A stretch of DNA of 64,000 nt from JAHRVQ01 sp029941905 (GTDB taxonomy: Bacteria > Pseudomonadota > Gammaproteobacteria > Pseudomonadales > Azotimanducaceae). The notes beneath the pieces are model-generated. The model saw only the letters and a list, made by a program, of their open reading frames with translations, did not search any database and was not told where the DNA came from. The stretch spans positions 124,001-188,000 of the forward strand of contig JAPYTQ010000005.1 of assembly GCA_029941905.1 (NCBI GenBank). The letters are read 5' to 3'. A program made the translations under genes and the position numbers. The stretch's first letter is position 1; every line of letters starts with the position of its first letter. Positions 54,985-64,000 of the stretch are shown in pieces.

Positions 54985-55544
54985 CGAGATAAGTCCCCGG
55001 GTGAATTCATGTTCTCGAAAGCCCTGCCAGTCTCCCTGACAGGCACTGCGATCCCTTCCAGTAACTGCAGCCATCCTTTTACAGAATGTCTGCCTGATGC
55101 CAGATAATCGGAAATAGTCTGTAGGGCGCTTACCAGCACCAGTGATACCAGAGGTTCAAGTTTACCGTTGGCTTCTGCTGTAACTGCCTGATGGGTATCC
55201 ATATTGTCGAGTAATAGGGAGACTATATTCATGGGCAGAAAAGGCATATCGGTAGGGACGATGAAACAAACTGGCGTGGTAACTCTGCCAGCGGCACATA
55301 GTATACCCGCCAAAGGACCGGGGTAATCAGGAAGGGAATCTGTAACAACCGGGAAGCCGAATTTTTCATACTGATCAATGTTTCTGTTACAACTGATCAC
55401 AATGGTCTCAACTTGTGGACGGATCCTCGTGAGTACATGTTGGATGAGTGGTATTCCATCAAATTCGACCAGACCCTTATCCTGATTTTTCATTCGACGT
55501 CCCTGGCCACCGGCAAGTAAAATGGCAGTAACATTGTTATTCAT
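54966..55544 (-). CDS. mobA: molybdenum cofactor guanylyltransferase
   Basis: 192 residues. LLAGGQGRRMKNQDKGLVEFDGIPLIQHVL is the nucleotidyltransferase start; PTDMPFLP carries the Mg-binding Asp. Attaches GMP to molybdopterin, giving the MGD cofactor that the oxidoreductase at 3950 needs. Convergent with the lysine-rich gene. Confidence 0.92.
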   Translation of the reverse strand: MNNNVTAILLAGGQGRRMKNQDKGLVEFDGIPLIQHVLTRIRPQVETIVISCNRNIDQYEKFGFPVVTDSLPDYPGPLAGILCAAGRVTTPVCFIVPTDMPFLPMNIVSLLLDNMDTHQAVTAEANGKLEPLVSLVLVSALQTISDYLASGRHSVKGWLQLLEGIAVPVRETGRAFENMNSPGDLSRKTKAP

Positions 55545-55583
55545 GTTGGTGAATTCTTTCGTCGTGTGAGAAAGGTTAACATC

Positions 55584-55833
55584 GAATTGGCTCTGCTTTG
55601 ATGAATTGGCTCTGCTTTGATGAATTGGCTCTGCTTTGATGAATTGGCTCTGCTTTGNNNNNNNNNNNNNNNNNNNNNNNNNNNNNNNNNNNNNNNNNNN
55701 NNNNNNNNNNNNNNNNNNNNNNNNNNNNNNNNNNNNNNNNNNNNNNNNNNNNNNNNNGAATTGGCTCTGCTTTGATGAATTGGCTCTGCTTTGATGAATT
55801 GGCTCTGCTTTGATGAATTGGCTCTGCTTTCAC
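55584..55833. repeat. 19-bp intergenic tandem repeat with 100-N assembly gap (Ns at 55658-55757)
   Basis: GAATTGGCTCTGCTTTGAT units: four before the gap and four after, the last degenerate. 55603-55657 equals 55758-55812 over exactly 55 bp, so the true tract may hold about five copies if the flanks are one locus. Situated between mobA and the helicase gene; no coding capacity supported. Confidence 0.85.
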
Positions 55834-55900
55834 AAAGTGGATCTGTGACGCATTGTAACCGTTTATCACCCGGTCTAAAGAGAAAAAAAATAGGTTAAGT

Positions 55901-57829
55901 TTGACAAAAATCAGATTCGAACCGCTTACTGTAAACAGTGAGCTGGCTAAAAAAATACCTGACTTCGTCGTCCGGCCATCACAAATGGAGATGGCGGCGC
56001 TGATTGAAGAGGTGATAAACGGACCCGGTCATGGAATCATTGAAGCAGGCACCGGCACGGGAAAAACCTTTGCCTACCTGTTGCCTGCCATCGCTTCCGG
56101 TAAACGGATAATTATTTCCACGGGCACCAAAAATCTCCAGGATCAACTTTTCTATCAGGACATACCGCTGGTCAATCGCAAACCTGGCATAAAAACAGCG
56201 CTTTTAAAAGGCAGGGCAAACTATTTGTGCCCACACAGGCTGCATAAAAACCTCACCAGCATCAACAGGCATGTTGGGAGTGCGGTACTTGATGAGTTGG
56301 TCAGGGTTAGTGATTGGTCACAGCAAACCAGAACTGGTGATCTAACGGAGTTACTTGATGCAGGTGGCGCCGGTAAGGTCGTCTCACTGGTTACCAGTAC
56401 CACAGACAACTGCCTGGGATCGGAGTGTAATTTTTTTGATGAATGTCCGGTTTACAGGGCGAGAGCCCAGGCAAATTCAGCTGACCTGGTGGTGGTTAAC
56501 CATCACATTCTGTTTGCTGATGCAGCGATGAAAGAAGATTCCCTGAGTCCGCTGCTGCGGTCAGCGGAACTGATCATTGTTGACGAAGCCCACCAGGTTC
56601 CCGACGTTGCCCGAACGTTTTTTGGAGAGCGGATCAGTACCTGGCAACTGCTCGAACTGGTTCGCGATGTATTGGCAGAACAGGGTCTTTTTGGAAATGA
56701 TGACCCGGAGTTAATCCGCCGGGCACGGTTGGCTGAAGCATCGGTTAAAGATCTGGTGGGAACGTTCGACGTGCCTGAGCTGACTCTTGACCAGTTGTTA
56801 CATAAGTCCAGTGTCCGGGATGCTCTCGAAGATGTTGATGTGACACTAGCCAACCTTATTCGACATCTACAACATACTTCGGTTCGAAGTGCAGGATTCA
56901 GCAACTGTTACTTACGGGCCATGAGGCTGGCGGATTTATTTACCTTGTTAACGGAGGGTCGTGATGGTGATGATGGATATGCGCACTGGATCGACAGGCA
57001 GGTATTTGACGGGGGACGGTCCGGGTTCATGATACATCTTTCCCCGATTAACATCGCGCAACATCTGGCTCCACTGATTGAAGATGCCAACCGAAGCTGG
57101 CTGTTTGTTTCCGCCACCTTGTCCGTTGCTGAATCTTTTGATCACTTTAGAGCCTCACTTGGTATCGGCAACGTGGTTGAAAAGAAGTTTGAATCTCCGT
57201 TTGACTTCTTGCAGCAGGTGCAGGTCTATGTGCCCGAGCATCTGGCTGATCCCGGTAATGACAGTCACACTCAAGGCTTGTTGGCGGCGACACTCCCCTT
57301 AATCAGGGCATCTAGCGGCCGAACCTTTTTCCTTTTTACCAGTCATCGGGCATTGAGGTTGGCGGCTGAACTGTTACAGCAGGAAGCCGACATTGTTTTT
57401 CTGCAACAGGGCGCGATGCCAAAAAAGTTGTTGTTGCAAAAATTCCGGGAAATACCACGTTGCGTGTTGCTGGCAACCCAGAGCTTTTGGGAGGGAGTCG
57501 ATGTCAAAGGTGCCGATTTACGTTGCCTGGTGATTGATAAGTTACCTTTTTCAAGCCCAGATAATCCCATGGTTCAGGCGCAACTGCGCGCCATTGAATC
57601 ATCCGGTGAAAATGGTTTTAGAAAATACACCCTGCCAGAAGCGGCAATTTCCTTGAAACAGGGGTTTGGACGGCTAATTCGGCAGGAGTCGGACCGCGGG
57701 CTGTTTGTTCTGGGAGATACAAGAATAAACACCCGAAGCTACGGTAAAATACTAAAACAGAGTTTACCCCAAATGAAGTGGATACAAAGCCAGCAACAGG
57801 CCGTTGACTACATGATGAACTTATCTTAA
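55901..57829 (+). CDS. DinG-family (YoaA-like) Fe-S ATP-dependent DNA helicase
   Basis: 642 residues from TTG 55901 (AGG at 55892-55894). Walker A EAGTGTGKTFAYLLP, an Fe-S cluster formed by Cys residues in NYLCPHRLH and CLGSECNFFDECPVYR, Walker B VDEAHQ, and motif VI QGFGRLIRQESDRGLFVLGDTR. XPD-like helicases of this group unwind forked DNA and R-loops; YoaA is linked to azidothymidine tolerance through HolC. Its neighbour tsaB (yeaZ) in the same order matches E. coli yoaA-tsaB. Confidence 0.92.
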   Translation: MTKIRFEPLTVNSELAKKIPDFVVRPSQMEMAALIEEVINGPGHGIIEAGTGTGKTFAYLLPAIASGKRIIISTGTKNLQDQLFYQDIPLVNRKPGIKTALLKGRANYLCPHRLHKNLTSINRHVGSAVLDELVRVSDWSQQTRTGDLTELLDAGGAGKVVSLVTSTTDNCLGSECNFFDECPVYRARAQANSADLVVVNHHILFADAAMKEDSLSPLLRSAELIIVDEAHQVPDVARTFFGERISTWQLLELVRDVLAEQGLFGNDDPELIRRARLAEASVKDLVGTFDVPELTLDQLLHKSSVRDALEDVDVTLANLIRHLQHTSVRSAGFSNCYLRAMRLADLFTLLTEGRDGDDGYAHWIDRQVFDGGRSGFMIHLSPINIAQHLAPLIEDANRSWLFVSATLSVAESFDHFRASLGIGNVVEKKFESPFDFLQQVQVYVPEHLADPGNDSHTQGLLAATLPLIRASSGRTFFLFTSHRALRLAAELLQQEADIVFLQQGAMPKKLLLQKFREIPRCVLLATQSFWEGVDVKGADLRCLVIDKLPFSSPDNPMVQAQLRAIESSGENGFRKYTLPEAAISLKQGFGRLIRQESDRGLFVLGDTRINTRSYGKILKQSLPQMKWIQSQQQAVDYMMNLS

Positions 57830-57853
57830 TCAGAGGTTCCCTAAGAAATTCCC

Positions 57854-58537
57854 ATGAATGTCCTTGCCATTGATACATCGACAAATGCCTGTGTTCTTGC
57901 AGTTTCAACTGGCCGGCAGCTTTTTGAAGATGCCGAGATTGTTGAGCGTACCCATAGCAAAGTGATCCTGCCTCGAATTGTTCGCCTCTTGTCGGAAGCT
58001 AAGCTGGCAAACAGCGAACTGGACCTGATCGTGTTTGGCCAGGGTCCTGGTTCCTTCACCGGATTAAGGATCGGCATCGGTGTTGTTCAAGGTCTTGCTT
58101 TCGGGCTCGAGATACCCGTGGTGGGAATCTCGAGTATGGCATGCCTGGCACAAAATGCTTTTCGAGTTAATGGTCATAAGCACAGTATCGTTGCACTGAC
58201 CGCCCGCAAGCAGGAAGTCTATTTTGGCTCTTATTCAATTAAAGACGGCTTTGCCGTCGGCAATGGTACAGAAGGCGTGTTCGAAGCTGATGAAGTGCCG
58301 AAGCAGGAGAAGAATAAAAACTGGATAGGTATCGGTAGCGGTTGGCAATTGAAGACCCGGTTGCAGCAGGGCGTGCAGGTTACTGTTGGGGATATTTACC
58401 CGAATTTTTACCCAACGGGACGGGATCTGGTTGATCAGGGACTTGATCGGCACAATCGTGGTCTTTCAGTATCAGCTCAACAAGCCAGGCCCGAATACCT
58501 GCGCGAACAGGTTGCAAGTGCGAAACCCCGGCAATGA
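57854..58537 (+). CDS. tsaB: tRNA threonylcarbamoyladenosine protein TsaB
   Basis: 227 residues. LAIDTSTNACVLAVSTGRQ and GQGPGSFTGLRIGIGVVQGLAFG are family landmarks (ASKHA fold). TsaB is the partner of TsaD in t6A37 tRNA modification. Overlaps rsmJ by 4 bp. Confidence 0.94.
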   Translation: MNVLAIDTSTNACVLAVSTGRQLFEDAEIVERTHSKVILPRIVRLLSEAKLANSELDLIVFGQGPGSFTGLRIGIGVVQGLAFGLEIPVVGISSMACLAQNAFRVNGHKHSIVALTARKQEVYFGSYSIKDGFAVGNGTEGVFEADEVPKQEKNKNWIGIGSGWQLKTRLQQGVQVTVGDIYPNFYPTGRDLVDQGLDRHNRGLSVSAQQARPEYLREQVASAKPRQ

Positions 58538-59178
58538 GCAGATTCGTACTTGTAAAGGATGAATATGGCTACGGAATAAAGGATGTGCTTGTTTCCCAAC
58601 ATCCTCTCAGGGTCGACTTTCTATCCTCTGAACTCCACTATCGCCGGTACCATGGCGGTAAGAAGGAATTGCTGCTAAAGGCAGTCGGCGCGCGGCCGGG
58701 GTTAACGGTCTGGGACTGCACTGCAGGGTTGGGTATCGACAGTTTCCTGATGGCGAGTGAAGGTTGTGAAGTGACACTGTTCGAGCGTTCCACGGTCGTA
58801 GCGATGCTGCTTGAACAAGCCCTGACCTCAGCCAGTGGCGAAGTGAGGGAAATAACCGCACGGATGAAGCTGATTAAGAATGATGCCGTCAATTACTTGC
58901 AGAATATTGTCGAAGCGCCGGATGTGGTATTCATTGACCCGATGTTCCCGTCGAGAAGGAAAAGTGCCCGGGTGAAGGGTGGGATGCAGATCCTGCAGAA
59001 ATTTATCGGTAAGGACGAAGACGCCAGTGAGTTGGTGCGATTGGCTCTGCAATCCCGATGCCCAAGGGTTGTCGTAAAACGCCCGATCTCCGGAGCAGGA
59101 TTTGGCGACTTTAAGCCTGCATTCAGCTTGTCTGCGAAATCGAATCGCTTTGATGTCTTTTTGAATCCATCTGGCTGA
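58534..59178 (+). CDS. rsmJ: 16S rRNA (guanine-1516-N2)-methyltransferase
   Basis: 214 residues. HYRRYHGGKKELLLKAVG, SAM-binding WDCTAGLGIDSFLMAS, catalytic IDPMFPSRRKSARVKGGMQ and KRPISGAGF. The 3' end overlaps plsB on the other strand by 56 bp. Confidence 0.93.
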   Translation: MSRFVLVKDEYGYGIKDVLVSQHPLRVDFLSSELHYRRYHGGKKELLLKAVGARPGLTVWDCTAGLGIDSFLMASEGCEVTLFERSTVVAMLLEQALTSASGEVREITARMKLIKNDAVNYLQNIVEAPDVVFIDPMFPSRRKSARVKGGMQILQKFIGKDEDASELVRLALQSRCPRVVVKRPISGAGFGDFKPAFSLSAKSNRFDVFLNPSG

Positions 59179-61723
59179 TGATCTTCATGACGTTGTATCG
59201 AACATCGTTGTCGAGAAACTTCTCTATCTGTAAATTCAAGGGTTCCAGACCTGGTCCTGGTGAGATTTTGTTGCCCTCAGTTACTATGCCATCCTGATCA
59301 CTTAAGGTAGAGATAAACCGGGCGAATAAAGACTGGTCAAAAAATTCGGGAGAATTGATGCGGTAGATTGCGGACAGTTGATGCGCAATGCTTGCAGCAG
59401 ATTTTTCCAGAACCTGCTTTGATTGCTGCTTCCCCTGAAACTTATCTTCAAACCTCTCTTCAAAAGTCTCTTCAAAAGAGTCCGGCTGCTTACTTTGTTG
59501 TGAGAATTTCTGCAACAGGGCGATGACAATATGAAATCGTTCCAGGGTGGGCTCTACGATTCCCCCAAGCTCCATCAGGCTGGCGTACTCATCCGTTGTT
59601 GGTGCGGGTGCCAGGACACCGTCGTTTTCAATGCTAAGCAGATCTAGTGTTGACATGATATCCAGTGTTTGAATACACCGGTTGGGAATGTCACCTGCAT
59701 CGCAACTCAGGTAGAGTTCTGACTGGAGATAGGGGTACAAACCCTCACAGACCCGGCAGATCTCTGTTGTTGTAACGGTCGTTTCGAACTGGACGACCCG
59801 GGCGATCAGGGAGGCGAGAATAAATACATGGACCGTGTTATTTCTATAGTAGGTCAGAAATACAGCCATTTCTGCTGGCGCACGTAAAATGTCACCGAAT
59901 TTGTGCTGATTTCTCTCGATGCCGGTAATTTTTTCAGCCTGGCTGATGATGTCCTTGCAGTTGAGTTGTGTCACCGCCGTACCAGCGTTTGTCGCACGCG
60001 CTAAGGTCCTGAGTACATTAACCTGACTCTCCAGTCGATGTTGTTCGATGGTTTGCCTTGGAGTACACAAAATAGCGGTAGCGACCAGATTTACCGGGTT
60101 TACGGTTACCGCATCATTAATTCGTGAGGCAAGCAATATGGAAAGTGTGGAGCAGGCCCGGGAAAAGTTTGCGTCATCTGCCGGAGATCCGCTGGTCTGA
60201 TTGTCCCAACCCGGCAGATGCTGATCAAGAAACTTGTCCAGTTCTACCGGATTTCCAAAACTCACGGCCACCTTGCCAAAGGCATGCTTGAATGTGCGGA
60301 ATATTCCAAATATATCAAAGATGGATTCTTTCTTCTTCGACTTCCCCGTGAGTTCGGCCAGGTAAGTCGATGCCTCCAAAATACGTTCATATCCAAAATA
60401 CACCGGTAGAAATGCAATTGGTTTTGATGAATCCCGCTGAAAGCTGCGAGCCGTCATACTGAGCATACCCGTTCTGGGTGCGAGGGTCCGTCCGGTACGG
60501 CTACGGCCCCCTTCGATAAAGTACTCAACCGAGTATCCCCGGGTAAACATCAGGTGTATGTATTCGTCAAAAACTGCTCTGTAGAGGGCGTCACCGGCAA
60601 AACTTCGGCGCATGAAGAACGCACCAGCTCTTCTTAACAACGGGCCTACAACCGGTAGGTTCAGGTTCTCTCCAGCTGCTATGTGAGGGGGCGTCAGGCC
60701 GTTTAAATATAAAACGTAGGATAGCAGCAGGTAGTCGATATGGCTCCGATGACAGGGAATGTAAACGACCTCATGGGACTCCGCCAGCTGTTTTGCGGTG
60801 TCGATGTGGCTTACTTCGATACCCTCATAAAGTTTGTTCCACAGCCATCGCAGCAATCCGTAGAAAAACCGGATGACCCGATAGGATTGATGTGAAGCAA
60901 TTTCATTGGCGTAGGCCATGGCTTTCTTTTCGAGTTGCTGCTGGGTCTTATCCTCTTCCCGGGCTTCTTCTTCAATGGCTTGCAGCACCGCTGGACTTGT
61001 GAGCATGGAGTTGATCAGTGTTCGGCGATGGGAAAGATCGGGGCCAATAATTGCCTGTCGTTGCCGATTGAAATGAACTCTCAGCAATCGGTGCAGCTTT
61101 CTCCTTTGTTTTTCAGGATCTGTAACACCGGCTGTGAGTTCCTGGAGGCTTACAGGTTTGCTGAACTGGACCAGGATGTGATTAGGATGAAACAGGGTAG
61201 CTAACAACTTCTTGAAGCGGCTGGTGACGGTCCAGTTATCGGAGAACAATAGTTTGAAGATGGATTTTTCGCGATCAGGCTGGTGCCCCCAAAAAAACGA
61301 AACCGGGACAATCTTGACAGAGGTAGCCAGACTGGATTGATGTTCGAGTAAACGCCCCATGCGGGCAGATTGTTGCCGGAGGGTTTTTCTACCCATCCTG
61401 CCCTCCGTGTGACCGAGGAAAAAGAACGCGCGTGACTCGATGTCACTGATCGGCTCGATAGGTCTCGGTAGCTCGCTGTTGCGGCAGGCCTGGTCCAACA
61501 CCAGCAGATCTGCTGTAGACTTGAAAGGCATGACATAACAGACGATGTCGTCGGCCTGGAGTTCGAGATGGTTTCTATTGCAGCCAAGAATGGTAGGCCG
61601 AATCCAGGTAAACAAAATGCTGCGAGCCACGCTAAATTGAAATGACCTCAGCTTAGCCAGCATCGTGGTTATGCCCGTTTTTCTTTCTGCACTCGCAACA
61701 ATAACATGTCTAATGCTTGCCAT
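59123..61723 (-). CDS. plsB: glycerol-3-phosphate 1-O-acyltransferase
   Basis: 866 residues, near the family's 800. Catalytic HRSHID in YIPCHRSHIDYLLLSYVL, then RRAGAFFMRRSF, YFIEGGRSRTGR and FLPVYFGYERI are acyltransferase blocks I to IV. A Glu/Phe/Lys-rich stretch (ESFEETFEERFEDKFQ) lies near the C-terminus and looks repeat-derived. First step of phospholipid synthesis at the inner membrane. Its start overlaps gspD by 14 bp, an unexpected partner. Confidence 0.92.
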   Translation of the reverse strand: MASIRHVIVASAERKTGITTMLAKLRSFQFSVARSILFTWIRPTILGCNRNHLELQADDIVCYVMPFKSTADLLVLDQACRNSELPRPIEPISDIESRAFFFLGHTEGRMGRKTLRQQSARMGRLLEHQSSLATSVKIVPVSFFWGHQPDREKSIFKLLFSDNWTVTSRFKKLLATLFHPNHILVQFSKPVSLQELTAGVTDPEKQRRKLHRLLRVHFNRQRQAIIGPDLSHRRTLINSMLTSPAVLQAIEEEAREEDKTQQQLEKKAMAYANEIASHQSYRVIRFFYGLLRWLWNKLYEGIEVSHIDTAKQLAESHEVVYIPCHRSHIDYLLLSYVLYLNGLTPPHIAAGENLNLPVVGPLLRRAGAFFMRRSFAGDALYRAVFDEYIHLMFTRGYSVEYFIEGGRSRTGRTLAPRTGMLSMTARSFQRDSSKPIAFLPVYFGYERILEASTYLAELTGKSKKKESIFDIFGIFRTFKHAFGKVAVSFGNPVELDKFLDQHLPGWDNQTSGSPADDANFSRACSTLSILLASRINDAVTVNPVNLVATAILCTPRQTIEQHRLESQVNVLRTLARATNAGTAVTQLNCKDIISQAEKITGIERNQHKFGDILRAPAEMAVFLTYYRNNTVHVFILASLIARVVQFETTVTTTEICRVCEGLYPYLQSELYLSCDAGDIPNRCIQTLDIMSTLDLLSIENDGVLAPAPTTDEYASLMELGGIVEPTLERFHIVIALLQKFSQQSKQPDSFEETFEERFEDKFQGKQQSKQVLEKSAASIAHQLSAIYRINSPEFFDQSLFARFISTLSDQDGIVTEGNKISPGPGLEPLNLQIEKFLDNDVRYNVMKIISQMDSKRHQSDSISQTS

Positions 61724-63632
61724 CGAAAAGATCGCTTATGGCGTCAAGAGGATCGCGTCCGGTGATCTCGACCTCCCATATACCGGTATACTTGCGCTTT
61801 GTCTGTTCGATGATGGACTTGCTGGTAGCTAAAACCGTTGGGCGCATAAAGACCAGCAGATTTTGCTTCTCGTTGGAATGTGTGGTTCTCTTGAAGAGAT
61901 AGCCGAGAAACGGAATATTCATCAGCAACGGTACACCACTTTCGCCCTCAATCGATCTGTCCCTGATAAGACCTCCAAGAACGATGACGTCGCCATCGTC
62001 CACCAGCACTGTGGTTTCAATTGTACGTTTGTTAGTGATGATATCTGACGCACCGGTAGTACCGATGGTGATACCACTGTCATCCACTTCAGATACTTCC
62101 TGGTAAATTTCGAGGCGAATCAGCTGACCATCATGGATGTGCGGAGTGACTTGCAGGGTCAACCCGACGTCTTCCCTTTCGATGGTCGTGAAGGGGTTTA
62201 TAAGTCCACCACTACCCGTGGCTGAAGAACCGGTTCTAAAAGGCACGCTTTGACCGACAACAATTTTGGCTTCCTCGTTGTCCATGGTGGTGATGCTGGG
62301 CGTCGATAACAAGTTCACCTCACCGGTTTCCTGCAGTGCGCTGATAAGAAAAGCAAAGCTGGTACCTGAGGTGCTCCTTTTACCGCCAATGATGGTTGGG
62401 TCGGTGCCGAGATTCACATTCGCTGAGTCTTGGGTCGCAATGGCGCGGATAATGGACGTCAGGGTGCCAGATGGCGCTGTGGCTGCCAGGGGTATGGTGC
62501 TGCCGGAATTATTACCGACCACCAGCTCTGTTCCAAGGTCCCGGCTGAACTTTTCACTGACCTCCACAATCACCGCTTCAATCATGACTTGCAAGCGTCG
62601 GACATCAAGCCGACTGATAATATCTTTCAGTTCAGCCATGGTCGTCGGGTCGGCTTTGATGATCAGGGCGTTCAAGGCGGCATCAGCCTGAATATTTGTT
62701 TTAATATTCTGACTGGACTTGTCACCGGCGCTCGAATCAGTGACCAGGTTTTTGAGTATGTCTGCCAGCTGGGTGGCATCGGAATGGGCAAGGCGAACGA
62801 CCTGAATGGTACCCGCCCGGTTCGCCGGGACATCCAGATCGGTGATCAGAGACTCAATCCTGCTCATGGTTTGTGGTTCCGCTTTGATCACGAGGCTGTT
62901 GGTGCGTTCACTGGCGACAATCGTGACTCGATTGGGTCCTTTGGCACCTTTACCGATTTGTTCCGGGGCCAGTTTTTCCAGTAATGCCACCATATCCTCG
63001 ACCCAGGCTTCCTTCAGAGGCACGATCTTTACATTGGTTGAGTCAGCGATATCTATCTTGGCCACTATCTCGGTTAGCCGGGCGATGTTGCTGGCGTGAT
63101 CACTGACGATCAGGACATTAGGCTGGGACAGCGGGGCAATGACTGCGTACTGGGGCACCATGGGTCGCAATATCTTGACCAGCTCTGTTGAGGGGGAATT
63201 CCTCACCGGAATCACCTGGGTGACCAGTTCTTCACCCCTGATGGCCGAGTCAAAGTCGAGGGGATTCCCGCTTTGCTTGGCAAGCACCTGCTGAATGATC
63301 TTAATGACACCTCCGGATGTGACAGCCGCATAGCCATGCACTCGCAAGACACTCAGGTACAGTTCATAGATCGCATCCTTGTTCATCTCAATATTGGATA
63401 TCACCGTGACATTCGGTGCTTTTACCCTGGGGTCAATGATGAAACTTTTGCCAGTGATGGCTGAAACCTGGGTTGTAAACTCCCGGATGTCAGCGTTTTT
63501 AAGATTAATCTTCCAGGTACTGTCGTCCTGGGCACTGGCATTGGGAAATGCAATGATCAGGAGACTTAGAAGTAACCAGCACCGAAATTGACACATAAGC
63601 AAACTTAACTGACCTCGTAAGAAATATGCCAT
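61710..63632 (-). CDS. gspD: type II secretion system secretin GspD
   Basis: 640 residues. Signal sequence to about residue 35, N0 domain (WKINLKNADIREFTTQVSAITGKSFIIDPRVKAPNVTV), N1-N3 repeats, and secretin domain with VPFRTGSS and VPLLMNIPFLGYLFKRTTHSNEKQNLLVFMRPTVL. The AGGG before ATG 63632 supports this start. Forms the outer-membrane channel. gspC lies just upstream. Confidence 0.95.
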   Translation of the reverse strand: MAYFLRGQLSLLMCQFRCWLLLSLLIIAFPNASAQDDSTWKINLKNADIREFTTQVSAITGKSFIIDPRVKAPNVTVISNIEMNKDAIYELYLSVLRVHGYAAVTSGGVIKIIQQVLAKQSGNPLDFDSAIRGEELVTQVIPVRNSPSTELVKILRPMVPQYAVIAPLSQPNVLIVSDHASNIARLTEIVAKIDIADSTNVKIVPLKEAWVEDMVALLEKLAPEQIGKGAKGPNRVTIVASERTNSLVIKAEPQTMSRIESLITDLDVPANRAGTIQVVRLAHSDATQLADILKNLVTDSSAGDKSSQNIKTNIQADAALNALIIKADPTTMAELKDIISRLDVRRLQVMIEAVIVEVSEKFSRDLGTELVVGNNSGSTIPLAATAPSGTLTSIIRAIATQDSANVNLGTDPTIIGGKRSTSGTSFAFLISALQETGEVNLLSTPSITTMDNEEAKIVVGQSVPFRTGSSATGSGGLINPFTTIEREDVGLTLQVTPHIHDGQLIRLEIYQEVSEVDDSGITIGTTGASDIITNKRTIETTVLVDDGDVIVLGGLIRDRSIEGESGVPLLMNIPFLGYLFKRTTHSNEKQNLLVFMRPTVLATSKSIIEQTKRKYTGIWEVEITGRDPLDAISDLFDGKH

Positions 63633-63651
63633 GTTACCCTAATCCGCTGGG

Positions 63652-64000
63652 CTACTGTGGAATGGGGACGGTAATAAAAAATCGCCTGCTGTCGCGTTGA
63701 ACTTCAACGCGAACTTTTTTTGCAGCGATAGCCTGGCTGATAAGTGCCTTGTCATTGGAAATATTGCCCACGGGGCGGCTGTTCACGGACAGGATGACGT
63801 CCCCTTGCCTGAGTCCGGCTTGCCGCAAGAACGTCTGGGAGATTTTTGAGTCTATTTGATAACCTTTCGAATCGCTTTTGCTAACAGGGACAATGCCTAA
63901 CTCATTGAGGACTGACTGGGGATCCGAGTCGAGCCGTTCCTGGTATGCGTTGATCTCTTTTCTGAAGTCAGCTCCTCGAGCCTTGCTGCTGCTTCGGTTC
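63652..64000 (-). CDS. gspC: type II secretion system protein GspC, C-terminal part
   Basis: Open minus-strand frame from the window end to TAG 63652-63654, about 115 codons visible. ELGIVPVSKSDSKGYQIDSK ... FLRQAGLRQGDVILSVNSRPV is the PDZ-like C-terminal domain of GspC. The 5' part (TM and HR domain) lies beyond the window. It precedes gspD by 20 bp, the standard order. Confidence 0.85.
   Translation of the reverse strand, partial: NRSSSKARGADFRKEINAYQERLDSDPQSVLNELGIVPVSKSDSKGYQIDSKISQTFLRQAGLRQGDVILSVNSRPVGNISNDKALISQAIAAKKVRVEVQRDSRRFFITVPIPQ

Noticed and set aside
55584..55833. CRISPR array
   Set aside because: Repeats are head-to-tail without spacers and no cas genes are near.
55576..55869. 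Minus-strand frame of K-A-E-P-I-H-Q-S-R-A repeats
   Set aside because: 19-bp repeat read across N; unit is not a multiple of three, so the frame is unsustainable, and no ribosome site.

Overview
The window reads as a draft chromosomal segment of a gammaproteobacterium related to the Pseudomonas/Marinobacter/marine Cellvibrio-like groups. The best evidence is gene order. ygfZ | sdhE-ygfX, nadB, rpoE(algU)-rseA(mucA)-rseB(mucB)-rseC(mucC)-mucD, lepA-lepB-DUF4845-rnc-era-recO, then a gacS/barA-like gene, cysM, rlmD and relA follow the layout known from Pseudomonas and its relatives. I cannot name a genus. No rRNA, tRNA, CRISPR array, insertion sequence or prophage was recognised. Several genes use TTG or GTG starts.

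Layout. 1-3.7 kb: end of a Rieske oxygenase, a decayed NTF2-like frame, a VOC protein, a SPOR-domain secreted protein and a vapBC toxin-antitoxin pair with a palindromic operator. 3.9-8.3 kb: a co-directional catabolic-looking cluster of molybdopterin oxidoreductase, two metal-dependent phosphoesterases and a split MaoC-type hydratase. 8.3-13.4 kb: single genes for phosphatases, a HAD hydrolase, 5'-deoxynucleotidase and an alpha/beta hydrolase, plus a small rearranged duplication. 13.5-15.8 kb: an AAA+ enhancer-binding regulator with an unusual sigma54-contact loop, followed by a palindrome, a sigma54-like promoter and an ECF sigma factor. 15.8-21.6 kb: an AlkD-like protein, a DUF35 and a thiolase-like gene separated by a secreted DUF924 protein, and a dicarboxylate/amino-acid symporter fused to a periplasmic solute-binding domain. 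21.7-25.8 kb: coaE, prfB with the classic programmed frameshift, lysS and ung. 25.9-31.5 kb: a complete-looking valine/isobutyrate degradation operon. 31.5-46.2 kb: the conserved sigma-E / lepA-era-recO block. 46.4-53.4 kb: gacS-like, cysM, rlmD, relA. 53.4-64 kb: adk, a lysine-rich histone-H1/AlgP-like protein, mobA, a DinG-family helicase, tsaB, rsmJ, plsB and the type II secretion genes gspD and gspC (cut by the window end).

Two themes stand out. First, short tandem repeats (12, 18, 18 and 19 bp units) occur inside genes and between genes. Three of the repeat tracts carry 100-N gaps whose two flanks are identical over exactly 55 bp. This is the signature of a scaffolder joining two contigs that share a 55-mer. 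Removing 155 bp from each of the two coding gaps restores a single uninterrupted frame, so I annotate those two genes as intact. Second, several proteins have recognisable architecture but altered active sites: a GacS/BarA-like protein with a degenerate kinase core but intact receiver and HPt, a sigma54 activator without GAFTGA, and a symporter of the DAACS family with diverged binding motifs and its own binding protein. These, especially the symporter fusion, are the best candidates for undescribed biology here.
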